Positions 7,593 to 16,426 are shown, counted from the first letter of the stretch. The stretch is 62,875 nucleotides of DNA from Streptomyces meridianus (GCF_023703325.1 NZ_JAMQGM010000048.1:1-62875), one strand, 5' to 3'. Made by a program: numbers and translations. Notes: generated by a model not told the origin, from the sequence alone.

Positions 7593-8531
7593 ATGGGCGC
7601 AGGGCACGACCACGGGCACGCGCTTCCCCGCGATGCCACCGGCACCGCCGCTGCGGCGCACCGGGGACGGCTGCGCATAGCGCTGTCCCTGACGGCGACT
7701 GTGCTGGTGGCCGAGGTCGTCGGCGGCTTTCTCACCGACTCGCTGGCCCTGTTCGCCGATGCCGGCCACATGGCCACCGACGCCGTCGGGATCACGATGG
7801 CGCTCCTCGCGATCCATTTCGCGAACCGGCCGTCGAGCGAACGGCGCACCTTCGGCTACGCCCGCGCGGAGATCCTCGCCGCGCTGGCCAACTGCCTGCT
7901 GCTGTTCGGCGTCGGCGGGTTCGTCCTCTACGAGGCCGTGCAGCGACTGGTGACCCCGGCGGAGGTCGCCGGCGGGCCGACCATCCTCTTCGGCGCCATC
8001 GGCCTGGTGGCCAACGTGGTGTCGCTGGCCGTGCTGATGCGGGGGCAGAAGGAGAGCCTGAACGTCCGCGGGGCCTTCCTGGAGGTGATGGCGGACGCCC
8101 TGGGTTCGGCCGCCGTCATCGTCTCCGCAGTGGTGGTCACGACGACCGGGTGGGAGCGGGCCGACCCGGTGGCCTCCCTGTTCATCGGGCTGATGATCGT
8201 CCCCCGTACCTGGCGGCTGCTGCGGGAGGCGCTGGACGTGCTGCTGGAGTCCGCTCCCAAGGACGTGGACATCGCCGAAGTGCGGACGCACATCCTGGAC
8301 CTTCCCGGCGTCGAGGGCCTGCACGACCTGCACGTGTGGACCATCACCTCGGGGCTGCCGGTGCTGTCGGCCCACGTCGTGGTGAGTCAGGAGGTGTTGG
8401 ACTCCGTCGGCCACGAGAAGCTGCTGCACGAACTGCAGAGCTGTCTGGGCGACCACTTCGACGTGGCCCACTGCACCTTCCAGCTGGAGCCCGGGGGCCA
8501 CGCGGAGCACGAGGCCGGCCTCTGCTTCTGA
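7593..8531 (+). CDS. Cation diffusion facilitator (CzcD/ZitB-type) metal exporter
   Basis: 312 residues from ATG 7593, with GGGAGG 9 nt upstream. His-rich N-terminus (HDHGH), then six predicted TM segments. TM2 has the site-A motif SLALFADAGHMATD (HxxxD). The matching TM5 motif reads LEVMADALGS, i.e. ExxxD where many zinc exporters have HxxxD, which may change metal preference. The C-terminal cytoplasmic domain (IAEVRTHILDLPGVEGLHDLHVW) has the usual ferredoxin-like dimerisation fold and ends in a Cys/His-containing tail. Proton-driven export of Zn2+ or a similar ion is the family role. The frame is open back to 7458, but the upstream part is low-complexity and lacks conserved sequence. Confidence 0.92.
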   Translation: MGAGHDHGHALPRDATGTAAAAHRGRLRIALSLTATVLVAEVVGGFLTDSLALFADAGHMATDAVGITMALLAIHFANRPSSERRTFGYARAEILAALANCLLLFGVGGFVLYEAVQRLVTPAEVAGGPTILFGAIGLVANVVSLAVLMRGQKESLNVRGAFLEVMADALGSAAVIVSAVVVTTTGWERADPVASLFIGLMIVPRTWRLLREALDVLLESAPKDVDIAEVRTHILDLPGVEGLHDLHVWTITSGLPVLSAHVVVSQEVLDSVGHEKLLHELQSCLGDHFDVAHCTFQLEPGGHAEHEAGLCF

Positions 8532-8683
8532 GCGCACCCGGTCGACCGGCCGGCCTTCCTCCCACGGCCGGACGTCCGATTCGGAAGATCTGCCGGCCAC
8601 GGCCTGACATGCTGGACACGATGCCCGGCCGTACCCCATTTGTGCGGCAGACTTGTTCGACGCAGACCAACCGAAGGATGGCC

Positions 8684-9277
8684 ATGCCGACCACACCAGT
8701 CCCGACAGCGGAGATCACGTCGGACGCCGACTCGGACCCGATCATGCTCGAACTGGTCGACGAGAACGGCATCACGATCGGTACCGCGGAGAAGCTCTCG
8801 GCGCATCTGCCGCCCGGCCGGCTGCACCGCGCGTTCTCGGTCTTCCTCTTCGACGACGCGGGCCGACTGCTGCTGCAGCAGCGGGCACTCGGCAAGTATC
8901 ACTCGCCGGGGGTCTGGTCGAACACCTGCTGCGGCCACCCGTACCCGGGCGAGGCTCCGTTCGCCGCCGCCGTCCGCCGCACCGGCGAGGAACTGGGCAT
9001 GTCTCCGAAGCTGCTGCGCGAGGCGGGCACCGTGCGCTACAACCACCCGGACCCGGCCTCCGGCCTGGTCGAGCAGGAGTACAACCACCTCTTCGCGGGG
9101 CTGGTGGGGCCGGAGCTGCACCCGGATCCCGAGGAGGTGGGCGGCACCGCTTTCGTCTCGGCGGCCGAGTTGGCCGAGTTGCACGCCCGGCGTCCTTTCT
9201 CGGCCTGGTTCATGACGGTGCTGGACGCGGCCCGGCCGGTGGTGCGGGAACTCACCGGACCGTCGGCCGACTGGTAA
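8684..9277 (+). CDS. idi: Isopentenyl-diphosphate delta-isomerase, type I
   Basis: 197 residues, the normal length for actinomycete type I enzymes. Nudix fold with active-site Cys in NTCCGHP, HRAFSVFLFD at the start of the core, TGEELG of the Nudix-like box and EQEYNHLF with the catalytic Glu. It converts isopentenyl diphosphate to dimethylallyl diphosphate for isoprenoids. Two ATGs lie 6 nt apart; ATG 8684 is chosen because GAAGG ends 6 nt before it, whereas ATG 8678 overlaps that site. The gene stands alone, 24 bp from the convergent ATPase gene. Confidence 0.95.
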   Translation: MPTTPVPTAEITSDADSDPIMLELVDENGITIGTAEKLSAHLPPGRLHRAFSVFLFDDAGRLLLQQRALGKYHSPGVWSNTCCGHPYPGEAPFAAAVRRTGEELGMSPKLLREAGTVRYNHPDPASGLVEQEYNHLFAGLVGPELHPDPEEVGGTAFVSAAELAELHARRPFSAWFMTVLDAARPVVRELTGPSADW

Positions 9278-9301
9278 CCGCACCGGTCCGCAGCCGCGCA
9301 G

Positions 9302-9814
9302 TCAGATCACCGGGCCCGGACCCCGGAGCGGCAGGGCGGCCCAGATGATCTTGCCGCCGGACGCCGTGTGCTCCACGTCGCAGACGCCGCCTGCCTCCTG
9401 CGTGATCGTCTTGACGAGCAGCAGGCCGCGTCCGCCTGTACGCCCCTGGGTCGACTCCAACGCCTTGGGCCGGTAGGGGTGGTCGTCCTCAACGGCCACC
9501 CGAACCCAGTGCGGATCGACGGCCACCTCCACGGCGACCTCCGGCGACAGCAGCGCGGCATGACGCACCGTGTTGGTGACGAGTTCCGAGACGATCAGCA
9601 ACAGGCCGTGCAGGACGTCATCGGCAACCGGAACCCCTCGGCGCCGCAGCAGGTCGCGGACCGCATGCCGAGCCTGCGGGACCGAGGAGTCCAGGGCGGG
9701 GGCGGTGAAGCGCCACACCCCCTCGTAGGGAAGCGGCACGGGCAGCTCCTCCGACGCAACGGCTCTCGGCGGGGCCTGCCCGGGGCCTTGCGGGATGCTC
9801 CCGCGGATGTCCAT
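9302..9814 (-). CDS. Anti-sigma-factor-like ATP-binding protein (HATPase_c, RsbW/SpoIIAB type)
   Basis: 170 residues from ATG 9814, with GAGAGGG 7 nt upstream. A single histidine-kinase-like ATPase domain: N box IVSELVTNTVRHA, G1-type VAVEDDHP and G2-type GRTGGRGLLLVK. No kinase His domain or TM segment. Streptomyces carry many such single-domain proteins, which bind sigma or anti-anti-sigma factors and may phosphorylate the latter. No partner STAS or sigma gene is adjacent, so its target is unknown. The frame is open to 9913, but the extra N-terminus is Pro/Thr-rich and unlikely. Confidence 0.85.
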   Translation of the reverse strand: MDIRGSIPQGPGQAPPRAVASEELPVPLPYEGVWRFTAPALDSSVPQARHAVRDLLRRRGVPVADDVLHGLLLIVSELVTNTVRHAALLSPEVAVEVAVDPHWVRVAVEDDHPYRPKALESTQGRTGGRGLLLVKTITQEAGGVCDVEHTASGGKIIWAALPLRGPGPVI

Positions 9815-10138
9815 ATCCGTACCCTCTCGACCTGGGACAGCGGTCCCCGTGGCCGTCGCACGGGGCGGCGCAGGCACCGTGCGATTGCGACTGCTCACCG
9901 TCTGTGGTGGCAATTATGCGTATCCAGCCGATGCCTGAATGCAAATCGCCACGTAATGACGGCTGTTGAAGTGTTGCGGTCGTTCCGGAGTTGATTACGA
10001 CGTTTCCTGTCCGGTCCGCTGTGGGAAAAAGGAACGTTTCATCAGTCGGTATGCACACCCTGTGAGGGACGTGGGCGAACGCCCCGCGACGGGACACCGG
10101 CCACCGCTCCGCCCCACGCCCCGGATAGCATCCGCCGC
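9815..10138. other. Divergent intergenic region
   Basis: 324 bp between the ATPase gene (minus) and the enoyl-CoA hydratase gene (plus). It is more AT-rich than its surroundings. On the minus strand CATAAT (9913-9918) may be a -10 element for the ATPase gene. On the plus strand a GTTT...GGGAA arrangement near 10000-10030 weakly resembles SigB-type promoters. No open frame with coding character was seen. Confidence 0.4.
10126..10131 (+). promoter_or_regulatory. -10 element TAGCAT of a leaderless promoter
   Basis: TAGCAT ends 7 nt before ATG 10139 and there is no Shine-Dalgarno, so the enoyl-CoA hydratase mRNA probably begins at its ATG. Confidence 0.55.
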
Positions 10139-10903
10139 ATGGCGCCACCGATCCCGTCCGACGGACTCCTCCCCCGCGTCCACGACGGCATCGCGACCGT
10201 CATCATCCACCACCCCGCCAAGCGCAACGCCATGACCACCGCCATGTGGCAGGAGATGCCGGGGCTGCTGGAACGGCTGGCCGCGGACCGGGAGGTGCGC
10301 GTGCTCGTGCTGACGGGCCACGGGAACACGTTCTGCGCGGGCGCGGACATCGGCTCGCTCCGGGAATCGGCCACCGGCGCGCAGGAGCTGGCCGTGGCGG
10401 CGGAGGAAGCCCTCGCTGCCTTCCCCAAGCCCACCCTCGCCGCGATCCGCGGCTACTGCGTCGGAGGGGGCTGCCAACTCGCCGCGGCCTGCGATCTCCG
10501 GTTCGCCGCCGAGGGCTCCTCCTTCGGCATCACTCCCGCCAGGCTGGGCATCGTCTACCCGGACTCCACCACCCGGCGGCTGACCGCGCTCGTCGGTCCC
10601 GCAACCGCCAAGTACCTGCTGTTCTCGGCCGAGTTGATCGGCGCGGAACACGCGCTGCGCACCGGGCTGGTGGACGAGGTCCGGCCGGATGCCCAACTCG
10701 ACCGCCGGGTCGATGAGTTCGCGCGCGTCCTCGCCTCCCGCTCGCTGCTCACCCAGGCGGCGGCCAAGGAGTTCACCGCCGGTCCCGTCGCCCCGGAGCG
10801 CGTGGCGTTCTGGGCGGAGCAGGCGCGGAGGGCGCCGGACACCACGGAGGGGGTCACCGCGTTCCTGGAGCGGCGGACACCACGCTTCACCTGGACCGGC
10901 TGA
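10139..10903 (+). CDS. Enoyl-CoA hydratase/isomerase family protein
   Basis: 254 residues, crotonase fold. Oxyanion-hole motifs: GHGNTFCAGADI near 60-70 and RGYCVGGGCQLAAACDLRFAA near 100-120. The hydratase catalytic Glu pair is not complete: the second position region reads ITPARLGIVYPDS. It may therefore be an isomerase, a hydrolase or a hydratase with altered acid/base residues. Such proteins act on acyl-CoA thioesters in fatty-acid or amino-acid breakdown. It stands alone with a leaderless promoter; the stop is 6 bp from the convergent broken DJ-1 gene. Confidence 0.88.
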   Translation: MAPPIPSDGLLPRVHDGIATVIIHHPAKRNAMTTAMWQEMPGLLERLAADREVRVLVLTGHGNTFCAGADIGSLRESATGAQELAVAAEEALAAFPKPTLAAIRGYCVGGGCQLAAACDLRFAAEGSSFGITPARLGIVYPDSTTRRLTALVGPATAKYLLFSAELIGAEHALRTGLVDEVRPDAQLDRRVDEFARVLASRSLLTQAAAKEFTAGPVAPERVAFWAEQARRAPDTTEGVTAFLERRTPRFTWTG

Positions 10904-10909
10904 CCGAGC

Positions 10910-11551
10910 TCACTCGCCGCGCAGGACGAACCGGCTGATGCCGCGGACCGCCTCGACGACCTCGGCCGGCGCCGTGTCGGGTGAACCGGCGTCGTAGGGC
11001 GGCCGTGGATCGTACTCGTGGGCCAGCTGGATCATCTGCGCCACGGTGTCACCGGCGATCCTCCCCACGAGTGCGAAGGCCATGTCCAGGCCGGCCGACA
11101 CCCCGCTCGCGGTCACCTACTTGCCGTCGAACACATAGCGCTCACGGACGGGTTCGGCCCCGTGGGACGCGAGCTGCTCCAGCGCCAGCCAGTGGGACGT
11201 GGCACGGCGTCCCCGGAGCAGCCCGGCGGCGGCGAGGACCAGGGAGCCGGTGCAAACGCTCGCCGTCCAGGTCGTCGTCCGGTCGACGGTCCGCAGCCAC
11301 TCCTGCACCGGGCCGTCGTCCATGAGCGCTGCCTGGCCCGGTCCGCCGGGAACCACGACGACATCGGGAGCCGTCACGTCCGCGAGGCGGGCCTCGGCGA
11401 CCAGGCCGAGACCGCGGCGATCGTCGGTGAGCGGGCCGGTCCGTTCACCGACGAAGACGGTCTCGTTTCCGGGGATCCGGCACAGCACCTCGTAGGGGCC
11501 GGCGGCGTCGAGGGCAGTGAAGCGGTCGTAGAGCAGAATCGCCGTTTGCAC
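10910..11551 (-). pseudogene. DJ-1/PfpI (isocyanide hydratase-like) gene interrupted by an in-frame TAG
   Basis: One continuous frame of 213 codons from GTG 11551 (GAAGGA 8 nt upstream) to TGA 10910 is broken by TAG at 11117-11119, codon 145. The first part has DJ-1 features: PDVVVVPGGPG and nucleophile SVCTGSLVLAAAGLL. The second continues exactly as the family does: VTASGVSAGLDMAFALVGRI. Relatives usually have GK-W-VTASGVSAG here, so a TGG Trp codon to TAG change is the simplest explanation. A GTG directly follows the TAG, so restart into the 68-residue second part is formally possible. It lies 2 nt after the GlxA regulator gene and was probably co-transcribed with it. Confidence 0.85.
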
Positions 11552-11553
11552 GG

Positions 11554-12621
11554 TCAAAGTCCTTCCGCAGTCGCGACAGTGGTGCCGTCGGATGGTTCCC
11601 CGGGCCTGCTGCCTGTGGGTTCCTGAGGCCGGAAGCGGCGCCGGTACTCCGCCGGTGCCACGCCCAGGGTGCGGACGAAGGCCCGTCGCATCGCCTCCGG
11701 CGTGCCGTAGCCGCAGGCACGCGCTGTTCGTTCGATGCTGTCGGCGGTGTCCTCCAGTAGCCGCCGTGCCGATTCGAGCCGCACCCGGTCGACGTACCGC
11801 CCGGGCGGCACCCCGACTTCCGCGCGGAACGCACGCGCGAAGTGGCGGGGCGAGAGGGCGGCACGTGCGGCCAGCGCCTCGACGGAAAGATCCGTCCCCG
11901 GGTTCTCCGTGATCCACTGCTGGACGTCGCGCAACGGCCGGCTCCGGGCGGTCTGAGCGGCCAACTGGGCGCTGAACTGGCTCTGGTTGCCCGGGCGGCG
12001 CAGGAACAGCACCAGATGCCTGGCCACGGTCAGGGCCGGTTGCCGGCCGTGGTCGTCCTCCACCAGTGCCAGCGCGAGGTCCATGCCCGCCGTCACTCCC
12101 GCCGAGGTGGCCACGTTTCCGTCGCGGACGTAGATGGGTTCCGGGTCGACCTCGACGGCCGGGAACCGCCGCGACAGCGTGTCGCACATCGCCCAGTGCG
12201 TGGTCGCCCGGCGGCCGTCGAGCAGTCCGGCCTCGGCGAGCAGGAACGCGCCCGTGCACACCGACACCACGCGCGGGGCGCGGGGCGCCGTCCTGCGCAG
12301 CCAGTCGATCAGGCGCGGGTCGGGATGCCGGGTGCCGGCACCACCAGGGACGAGTAGGGTGTCCGGTCGCGGGGACCGCGGCAGCGAGGAGTCCGGGGTC
12401 AGAAGGAGCCCGCTGGAGGAGCGGACGGGGCCACCGTCGAGGGTGGCGGTGCGCACGCAGTAGGCGGCCCGATCGCCCAGCAGCCGTGACGCGCCGCTGA
12501 ACACCTCCAGCGGACCGGTCACGTCGAGGCTCTGCACGCCGTGGAAGAGCACGAGGAGCACGCTGTGCGTTCGCCGTCCGCCCGAGGGGCCGCTGCGGCC
12601 GGTTCCGTCCATGCCTCTCAT
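11554..12621 (-). CDS. GlxA-type transcriptional regulator (DJ-1/PfpI domain + AraC HTH)
   Basis: 355 residues from ATG 12621 (ATG 12612 also possible). N-terminal DJ-1-like domain about 25-200: VLFHGVQSLDVTGPLEVF, LLVPGGAGT, VSVCTGAFLLAEAGLL, GNVATSAGVTAGMDLAL. C-terminal AraC domain with two HTH motifs: VEALAARAALSPRHFARAF and IERTARACGYGTPEAMRRAF. GlxA-type proteins are ligand-responsive DNA-binding activators or repressors. It is followed after 2 nt by a stand-alone DJ-1 gene that is now broken, so the regulator may have lost its main target. Its C-terminal tail after the HTH is Pro/Gly-rich. Confidence 0.9.
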   Translation of the reverse strand: MRGMDGTGRSGPSGGRRTHSVLLVLFHGVQSLDVTGPLEVFSGASRLLGDRAAYCVRTATLDGGPVRSSSGLLLTPDSSLPRSPRPDTLLVPGGAGTRHPDPRLIDWLRRTAPRAPRVVSVCTGAFLLAEAGLLDGRRATTHWAMCDTLSRRFPAVEVDPEPIYVRDGNVATSAGVTAGMDLALALVEDDHGRQPALTVARHLVLFLRRPGNQSQFSAQLAAQTARSRPLRDVQQWITENPGTDLSVEALAARAALSPRHFARAFRAEVGVPPGRYVDRVRLESARRLLEDTADSIERTARACGYGTPEAMRRAFVRTLGVAPAEYRRRFRPQEPTGSRPGEPSDGTTVATAEGL

Positions 12622-12711
12622 CGTCGGGTTCCCGTCGTACGGCCGCAACGACGAGAATTCCACCTTTCCGGCCATGCACCCCGGGCCCTTCAAGCACCGG
12701 ATACCTGCCGG

Positions 12712-12717
12712 TAGCGT
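12712..12717 (+). promoter_or_regulatory. -10 element TAGCGT of a leaderless promoter
   Basis: TAGCGT ends 6 nt before ATG 12724; no Shine-Dalgarno is visible. Same arrangement as galE. Confidence 0.5.
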
Positions 12718-12723
12718 GCGGCC

Positions 12724-13590
12724 ATGAGCACTTCACTTCCCCCGCGCGCCGCCCGCCGCTGCCACAACGCCGTCAACCCGCTGCACTCCGTCGGGTACTT
12801 CTCCCCGGACTACGCGCGCGAGATGGCCGCCCTGGGGATCGAGGACCCGCGCGCCGCCTACTTCGCCGGCCGGGCCGCCCCCATGGGCGCGGTCGGGGCG
12901 GGTGCGGTGACCGCCTCCTTCTACAACTTCAACCACGCGCTCATCTCCCGTCACCTGCCCGCAGTCTGGGATACCGCCGAGCCCGCCGATGTCCTCGCCG
13001 CACGGCTGCGCGCCATGGATGCCACGCTGCGGCGTCTGCTCGGCGAGGAGGTCGTCGCCTCCGCGGAGATGGCGGAGGCCGCCGGGCTGGCCCTGCGCGC
13101 AGCCGAGGCATGCGACCGTTCCGCCCGCCCGCTCTACGCGGCACACGCCGACCTGCCCGTCCCCGCCGAACCGCACCTGGCCTTCTGGCACGCCGCGACG
13201 CTGCTGCGCGAACACCGCGGTGACGGTCACCTGGCCGTTCTCGTCGGGGCCGAACTCGACGCCGTGGAGGCCGTCGTCAGCCACACCGCGAGCGGCCGGG
13301 GCATGGCGCCGGAATGGGTGCTGCGCACCCGCGGCTGGACCCAGGAGGACTGGACGGCAGCGCAGGGACGGCTGCGCGAGCGTGGTCTGCTGGACGACGC
13401 CGGTGAACTGACCGACGCCGGAACGCAGCTGCGCAAGCGGATCGAGGAGGAGACCGACCGTCTCGACCGGGCCCCGTACGAGCACCTGGGAATACAGGGC
13501 GTAGAGCGGCTCACAGAACTGGCGGGCGCCTGGGCGATGACGGCGGTGGGCGCCGGAGCGTTCCCCTCCGACCTGTTCGGCAAGGGCTGA
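12724..13590 (+). CDS. SCO6745-family (SalK-like) helical protein
   Basis: 288 residues. N-terminal AARRCHNAVNPLHSVGYFSP and YFAGRAAPMGAVGAG, a middle helical region, and a C-terminal winged-helix-like part (GWTQEDWTAAQGRLRERGLLDDAGELTDAGTQL). This matches the family known from the S. coelicolor protein SCO6745 and from SalK of a lantibiotic locus. Its biochemical role is unknown; the C-terminus looks like a winged helix but DNA binding is not established. The start is ATG 12724 with a leaderless promoter. It diverges from the GlxA-type regulator gene 102 bp away. Confidence 0.8.
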   Translation: MSTSLPPRAARRCHNAVNPLHSVGYFSPDYAREMAALGIEDPRAAYFAGRAAPMGAVGAGAVTASFYNFNHALISRHLPAVWDTAEPADVLAARLRAMDATLRRLLGEEVVASAEMAEAAGLALRAAEACDRSARPLYAAHADLPVPAEPHLAFWHAATLLREHRGDGHLAVLVGAELDAVEAVVSHTASGRGMAPEWVLRTRGWTQEDWTAAQGRLRERGLLDDAGELTDAGTQLRKRIEEETDRLDRAPYEHLGIQGVERLTELAGAWAMTAVGAGAFPSDLFGKG

Positions 13591-13631
13591 GCAATCGGCG
13601 ACGGATCGCGTGTTTGGCGTCCCCGTGGGAG

Positions 13632-13659
13632 GCAAGACGAGGGCTCGAGAACGTCTTGC
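13632..13659 (+). promoter_or_regulatory. 5' stem-loop before the LPFR micro-protein gene
   Basis: Perfect 8-bp arms GCAAGACG and CGTCTTGC with a 12-nt loop end 11 nt before the Shine-Dalgarno GGAGGA (13671-13676). It could be the end of the convergent-side transcript from 13590 or a leader hairpin. Confidence 0.4.
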
Positions 13660-13680
13660 ACCAACCCCCTGGAGGATCTC

Positions 13681-13800
13681 GTGTTCCGCGCCATCGCAGA
13701 TGTCCTGCGCACCATCGGAGCCACCCTCGCTGCGGTCGTGACGCTCCCGTTCCGTGCCGTCGCCCGACTTCTCGGGGGTGCTTCCCGCTCGGCGCACTGA
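13681..13800 (+). CDS. LPFR-motif micro-protein
   Basis: 39 residues from GTG 13681, with GGAGGA 4 nt upstream. Sequence features: MFRAIADVLRTIGATLAAVV, then TLPFRAVARLLGGAS. The LPFR motif and single amphipathic/hydrophobic helix match a small protein family widespread in Streptomyces. It probably associates with the membrane; function unknown. It lies 90 bp after the SCO6745-family gene and 202 bp before tex. Confidence 0.75.
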   Translation: MFRAIADVLRTIGATLAAVVTLPFRAVARLLGGASRSAH

Positions 13801-14002
13801 AGCGTGCGTACTTCGGAAAACGCTCCGCTGCGGGTCGAAACCGCGCACGGAGCCCGGGTCCCGGTCGCTGCGGCGGCCGGGACTTCTGTGCCGCCCGGGC
13901 ACGCGCAGCCCGGGTCCGGCACGCGCCGGGCGGGACGCCCGATCCGTCGGACCCACCTGCCAGAATGCAAGCCCAAGCTGGACGACAAGGCGGAACGGGA
14001 TC

Positions 14003-16417
14003 GTGACGACGTCGATTGAGGGCAGGATCGCCGAGGAACTCGGCGTACGGGAGCGGCAGGTCAAGTCGGCGGTCGAGCTGCTGGACGGCGGTTCGACGGT
14101 GCCGTTCATCGCCCGCTACCGCAAAGAAGCCACCGAGATGCTCGACGACGCGCAGCTGCGTGCTCTCGAGGAGCGGCTGCGGTACCTGCGGGAGCTGGAG
14201 GACCGGCGCAGCGCCGTTCTCGAATCGGTGCGCTCCCAGGGCAAGCTCGACGAGGCTCTGGAGGCACGGATCCGGGCCGCTGAGTCCAAGGCCCGGCTGG
14301 AGGACATCTACCTCCCGTTCAAACCGAAGCGCCGCACCAAGGCGCAGATCGCGCGCGAGGCGGGACTGGAACCCCTGGCGGACGGCCTGTTGCAGGACCC
14401 GTCGACCCGGCCCGAGGCCGCCGCTGCGGCGTTCGTGGACGCGGACAAGGGGGTCGCCGATGCAGCCGCGGCCCTGGAGGGCGCCCGGGCGATCCTCACC
14501 GAGCGGTTCGGGGAGGACGCCGACCTCATCGGCAGCCTGCGCGAGCGCATGTGGTCGCGCGGCCGGCTGGCCTCGAAGGTGCGGGAGGGGAAGGAGGAGG
14601 CGGGCGCGAAGTTCGCCGACTACTTCGACTTCGCCGAGCCGTTCACGCAGCTGCCGTCGCACCGGGTACTGGCCATGTTCCGGGGTGAGAAGGAGGAGGT
14701 CCTGGACCTCACGCTCGAGCCGGAGGGCGACGACCCGGCTCCCGCGGACGGCCCGAGCGCCTACGAGCAGGCGATCGCACGGCACTTCGGCGTCGCCGAC
14801 CGCGGACGGCCCGCCGACGCGTGGCTCGCCGGCACCGTGCGCTGGGCCTGGCGTACCCGGATTCTCGTCCACCTGGGCATCGACCTGCGGCTGCGGCTGC
14901 GGCAGACCGCCGAGGACGAGGCGGTGCGGGTCTTCGCTGCCAACCTGCGTGATCTGCTGCTCGCCGCCCCCGCGGGCACCCGCGCCACGATGGGGCTGGA
15001 CCCCGGTTTCCGCACCGGCGTGAAGGTCGCCGTCGTCGACGCGACCGGCAAGGTGGCCGCGACCGACACCATCCATCCGCATGTGCCGCAGCAGAAGTGG
15101 GAGGAGTCGCTCGCCCGGCTCGAGCGGCTGGCACGTGAGCACTCCGTCGAGCTGATCGCCGTCGGCAACGGCACCGCGTCGCGCGAGACCGACCGGCTGG
15201 CCGGTGAACTCATCCAGCGAAGGCCGGAGTTGAAGCTGACGAAGGTGATGGTCTCCGAGGCCGGTGCCTCGGTGTACTCCGCCTCGGCGTTCGCCTCGCA
15301 GGAACTGCCCGGCCTGGACGTCTCGTTGCGCGGTGCGGTGTCGATCGCCCGCCGGCTCCAGGACCCGCTGGCCGAGCTGGTGAAGATCGACCCGAAGTCG
15401 ATCGGTGTCGGCCAGTACCAGCACGACCTGTCCGAGGTGAAGCTGTCCCGCTCGCTCGACGCGGTCGTCGAGGACTGCGTCAACGGCGTGGGCGTGGACG
15501 CCAACACCGCCTCGGCCCCCCTGCTCGGCCGAGTGTCGGGCATCGGCGCGGGCCTGGCCGAGAACATCGTCGCCCACCGGGACGCCAACGGGCCGTTCCG
15601 GAGTCGTAAGGAACTCAAGAACGTCGCCCGGCTCGGCCCCAAGGCCTACGAACAGTGCGCGGGCTTCCTCCGCATCCGCGGCGGGGACGACCCGCTGGAC
15701 GCGTCCAGCGTCCACCCCGAGGCGTACCCCGTGGTCCGCCGGATGGTTGCGGCGACGGACGGGGATGTCACGTCGCTGATCGGCAACACCACGGTGCTGC
15801 GCAGGCTCGCACCCGCCGACTTCGTCGACGACTCCTTCGGTCTGCCGACGGTCACCGACATCCTCAAGGAGCTGGAGAAGCCGGGCCGCGACCCGCGGCC
15901 CGCCTTCAGGACGGCCGCCTTCAAGGAGGGCGTGGAGAAGCTCGGCGACCTCGAGCCCGGCATGCTGCTGGAGGGCGTGGTGACGAACGTCGCCGCGTTC
16001 GGTGCATTCGTGGACGTCGGTGTCCACCAGGACGGACTCGTGCACGTCTCCGCCATGTCGAAGACCTTCGTCAAGGATCCGCGCGACGTGGTGAAGCCCG
16101 GCGACATCGTGCGGGTGAAGGTGCTGGAGGTCGACGCACCGCGCAAGCGGATCTCGCTCACGCTCAGGCTGGACGACGATGCGACGTCCGCGGGAGGCAG
16201 CGGCGGCGGACGGCGGCAGGACCGGCGCGAGGGCTCCGGGTCCCGCCCCGAGCGGGCGTCGGGGCGGGGCGGCGGGCAGCGCGCCCCGCAGCAGCGGCAG
16301 GGCCGCGGTGGCGGTGGCCGGGGCAACGGCGGAGGCCGTCAGGCGCCGCCGGCGAACGGCGCCATGGCGGACGCGCTGCGACGGGCAGGTCTGCTGGGGG
16401 GCGGGGGCCGCTCCTAG
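14003..16417 (+). CDS. tex: Tex-family transcription accessory / RNA-binding protein
   Basis: 804 residues from GTG 14003. Order: N-terminal helical Tex domain (STVPFIARYRKEATEMLDD), YqgF/RuvX-like RNase H-fold domain near 325-455 (TMGLDPGFRTGVKVAVVD, IAVGNGTASRETD), helix-hairpin-helix region (GIGAGLAENIVAHRDANG), then an S1 domain near 645-715 (GMLLEGVVTNVAAFGAFVDVGVHQDGLVH is split across its barrel). The tail is a long RG/GG-rich extension, common in actinomycete Tex and likely RNA-binding. The frame is open back to 13754, but the conserved start is TTSIEGRIAEELGV. Housekeeping gene for transcript stability and transcription quality. Confidence 0.95.
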   Translation: MTTSIEGRIAEELGVRERQVKSAVELLDGGSTVPFIARYRKEATEMLDDAQLRALEERLRYLRELEDRRSAVLESVRSQGKLDEALEARIRAAESKARLEDIYLPFKPKRRTKAQIAREAGLEPLADGLLQDPSTRPEAAAAAFVDADKGVADAAAALEGARAILTERFGEDADLIGSLRERMWSRGRLASKVREGKEEAGAKFADYFDFAEPFTQLPSHRVLAMFRGEKEEVLDLTLEPEGDDPAPADGPSAYEQAIARHFGVADRGRPADAWLAGTVRWAWRTRILVHLGIDLRLRLRQTAEDEAVRVFAANLRDLLLAAPAGTRATMGLDPGFRTGVKVAVVDATGKVAATDTIHPHVPQQKWEESLARLERLAREHSVELIAVGNGTASRETDRLAGELIQRRPELKLTKVMVSEAGASVYSASAFASQELPGLDVSLRGAVSIARRLQDPLAELVKIDPKSIGVGQYQHDLSEVKLSRSLDAVVEDCVNGVGVDANTASAPLLGRVSGIGAGLAENIVAHRDANGPFRSRKELKNVARLGPKAYEQCAGFLRIRGGDDPLDASSVHPEAYPVVRRMVAATDGDVTSLIGNTTVLRRLAPADFVDDSFGLPTVTDILKELEKPGRDPRPAFRTAAFKEGVEKLGDLEPGMLLEGVVTNVAAFGAFVDVGVHQDGLVHVSAMSKTFVKDPRDVVKPGDIVRVKVLEVDAPRKRISLTLRLDDDATSAGGSGGGRRQDRREGSGSRPERASGRGGGQRAPQQRQGRGGGGRGNGGGRQAPPANGAMADALRRAGLLGGGGRS

Positions 16418-16426
16418 GGTCTGCAG

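Noticed and set aside
8678..8680. ATG just upstream of the chosen idi start
   Set aside because: It overlaps the GAAGG ribosome binding site; ATG 8684 has correct spacing.
13511..16045. 844-codon open frame on the minus strand opposite tex
   Set aside because: It has no recognisable motifs and mirrors the high GC of tex, a typical antisense shadow.
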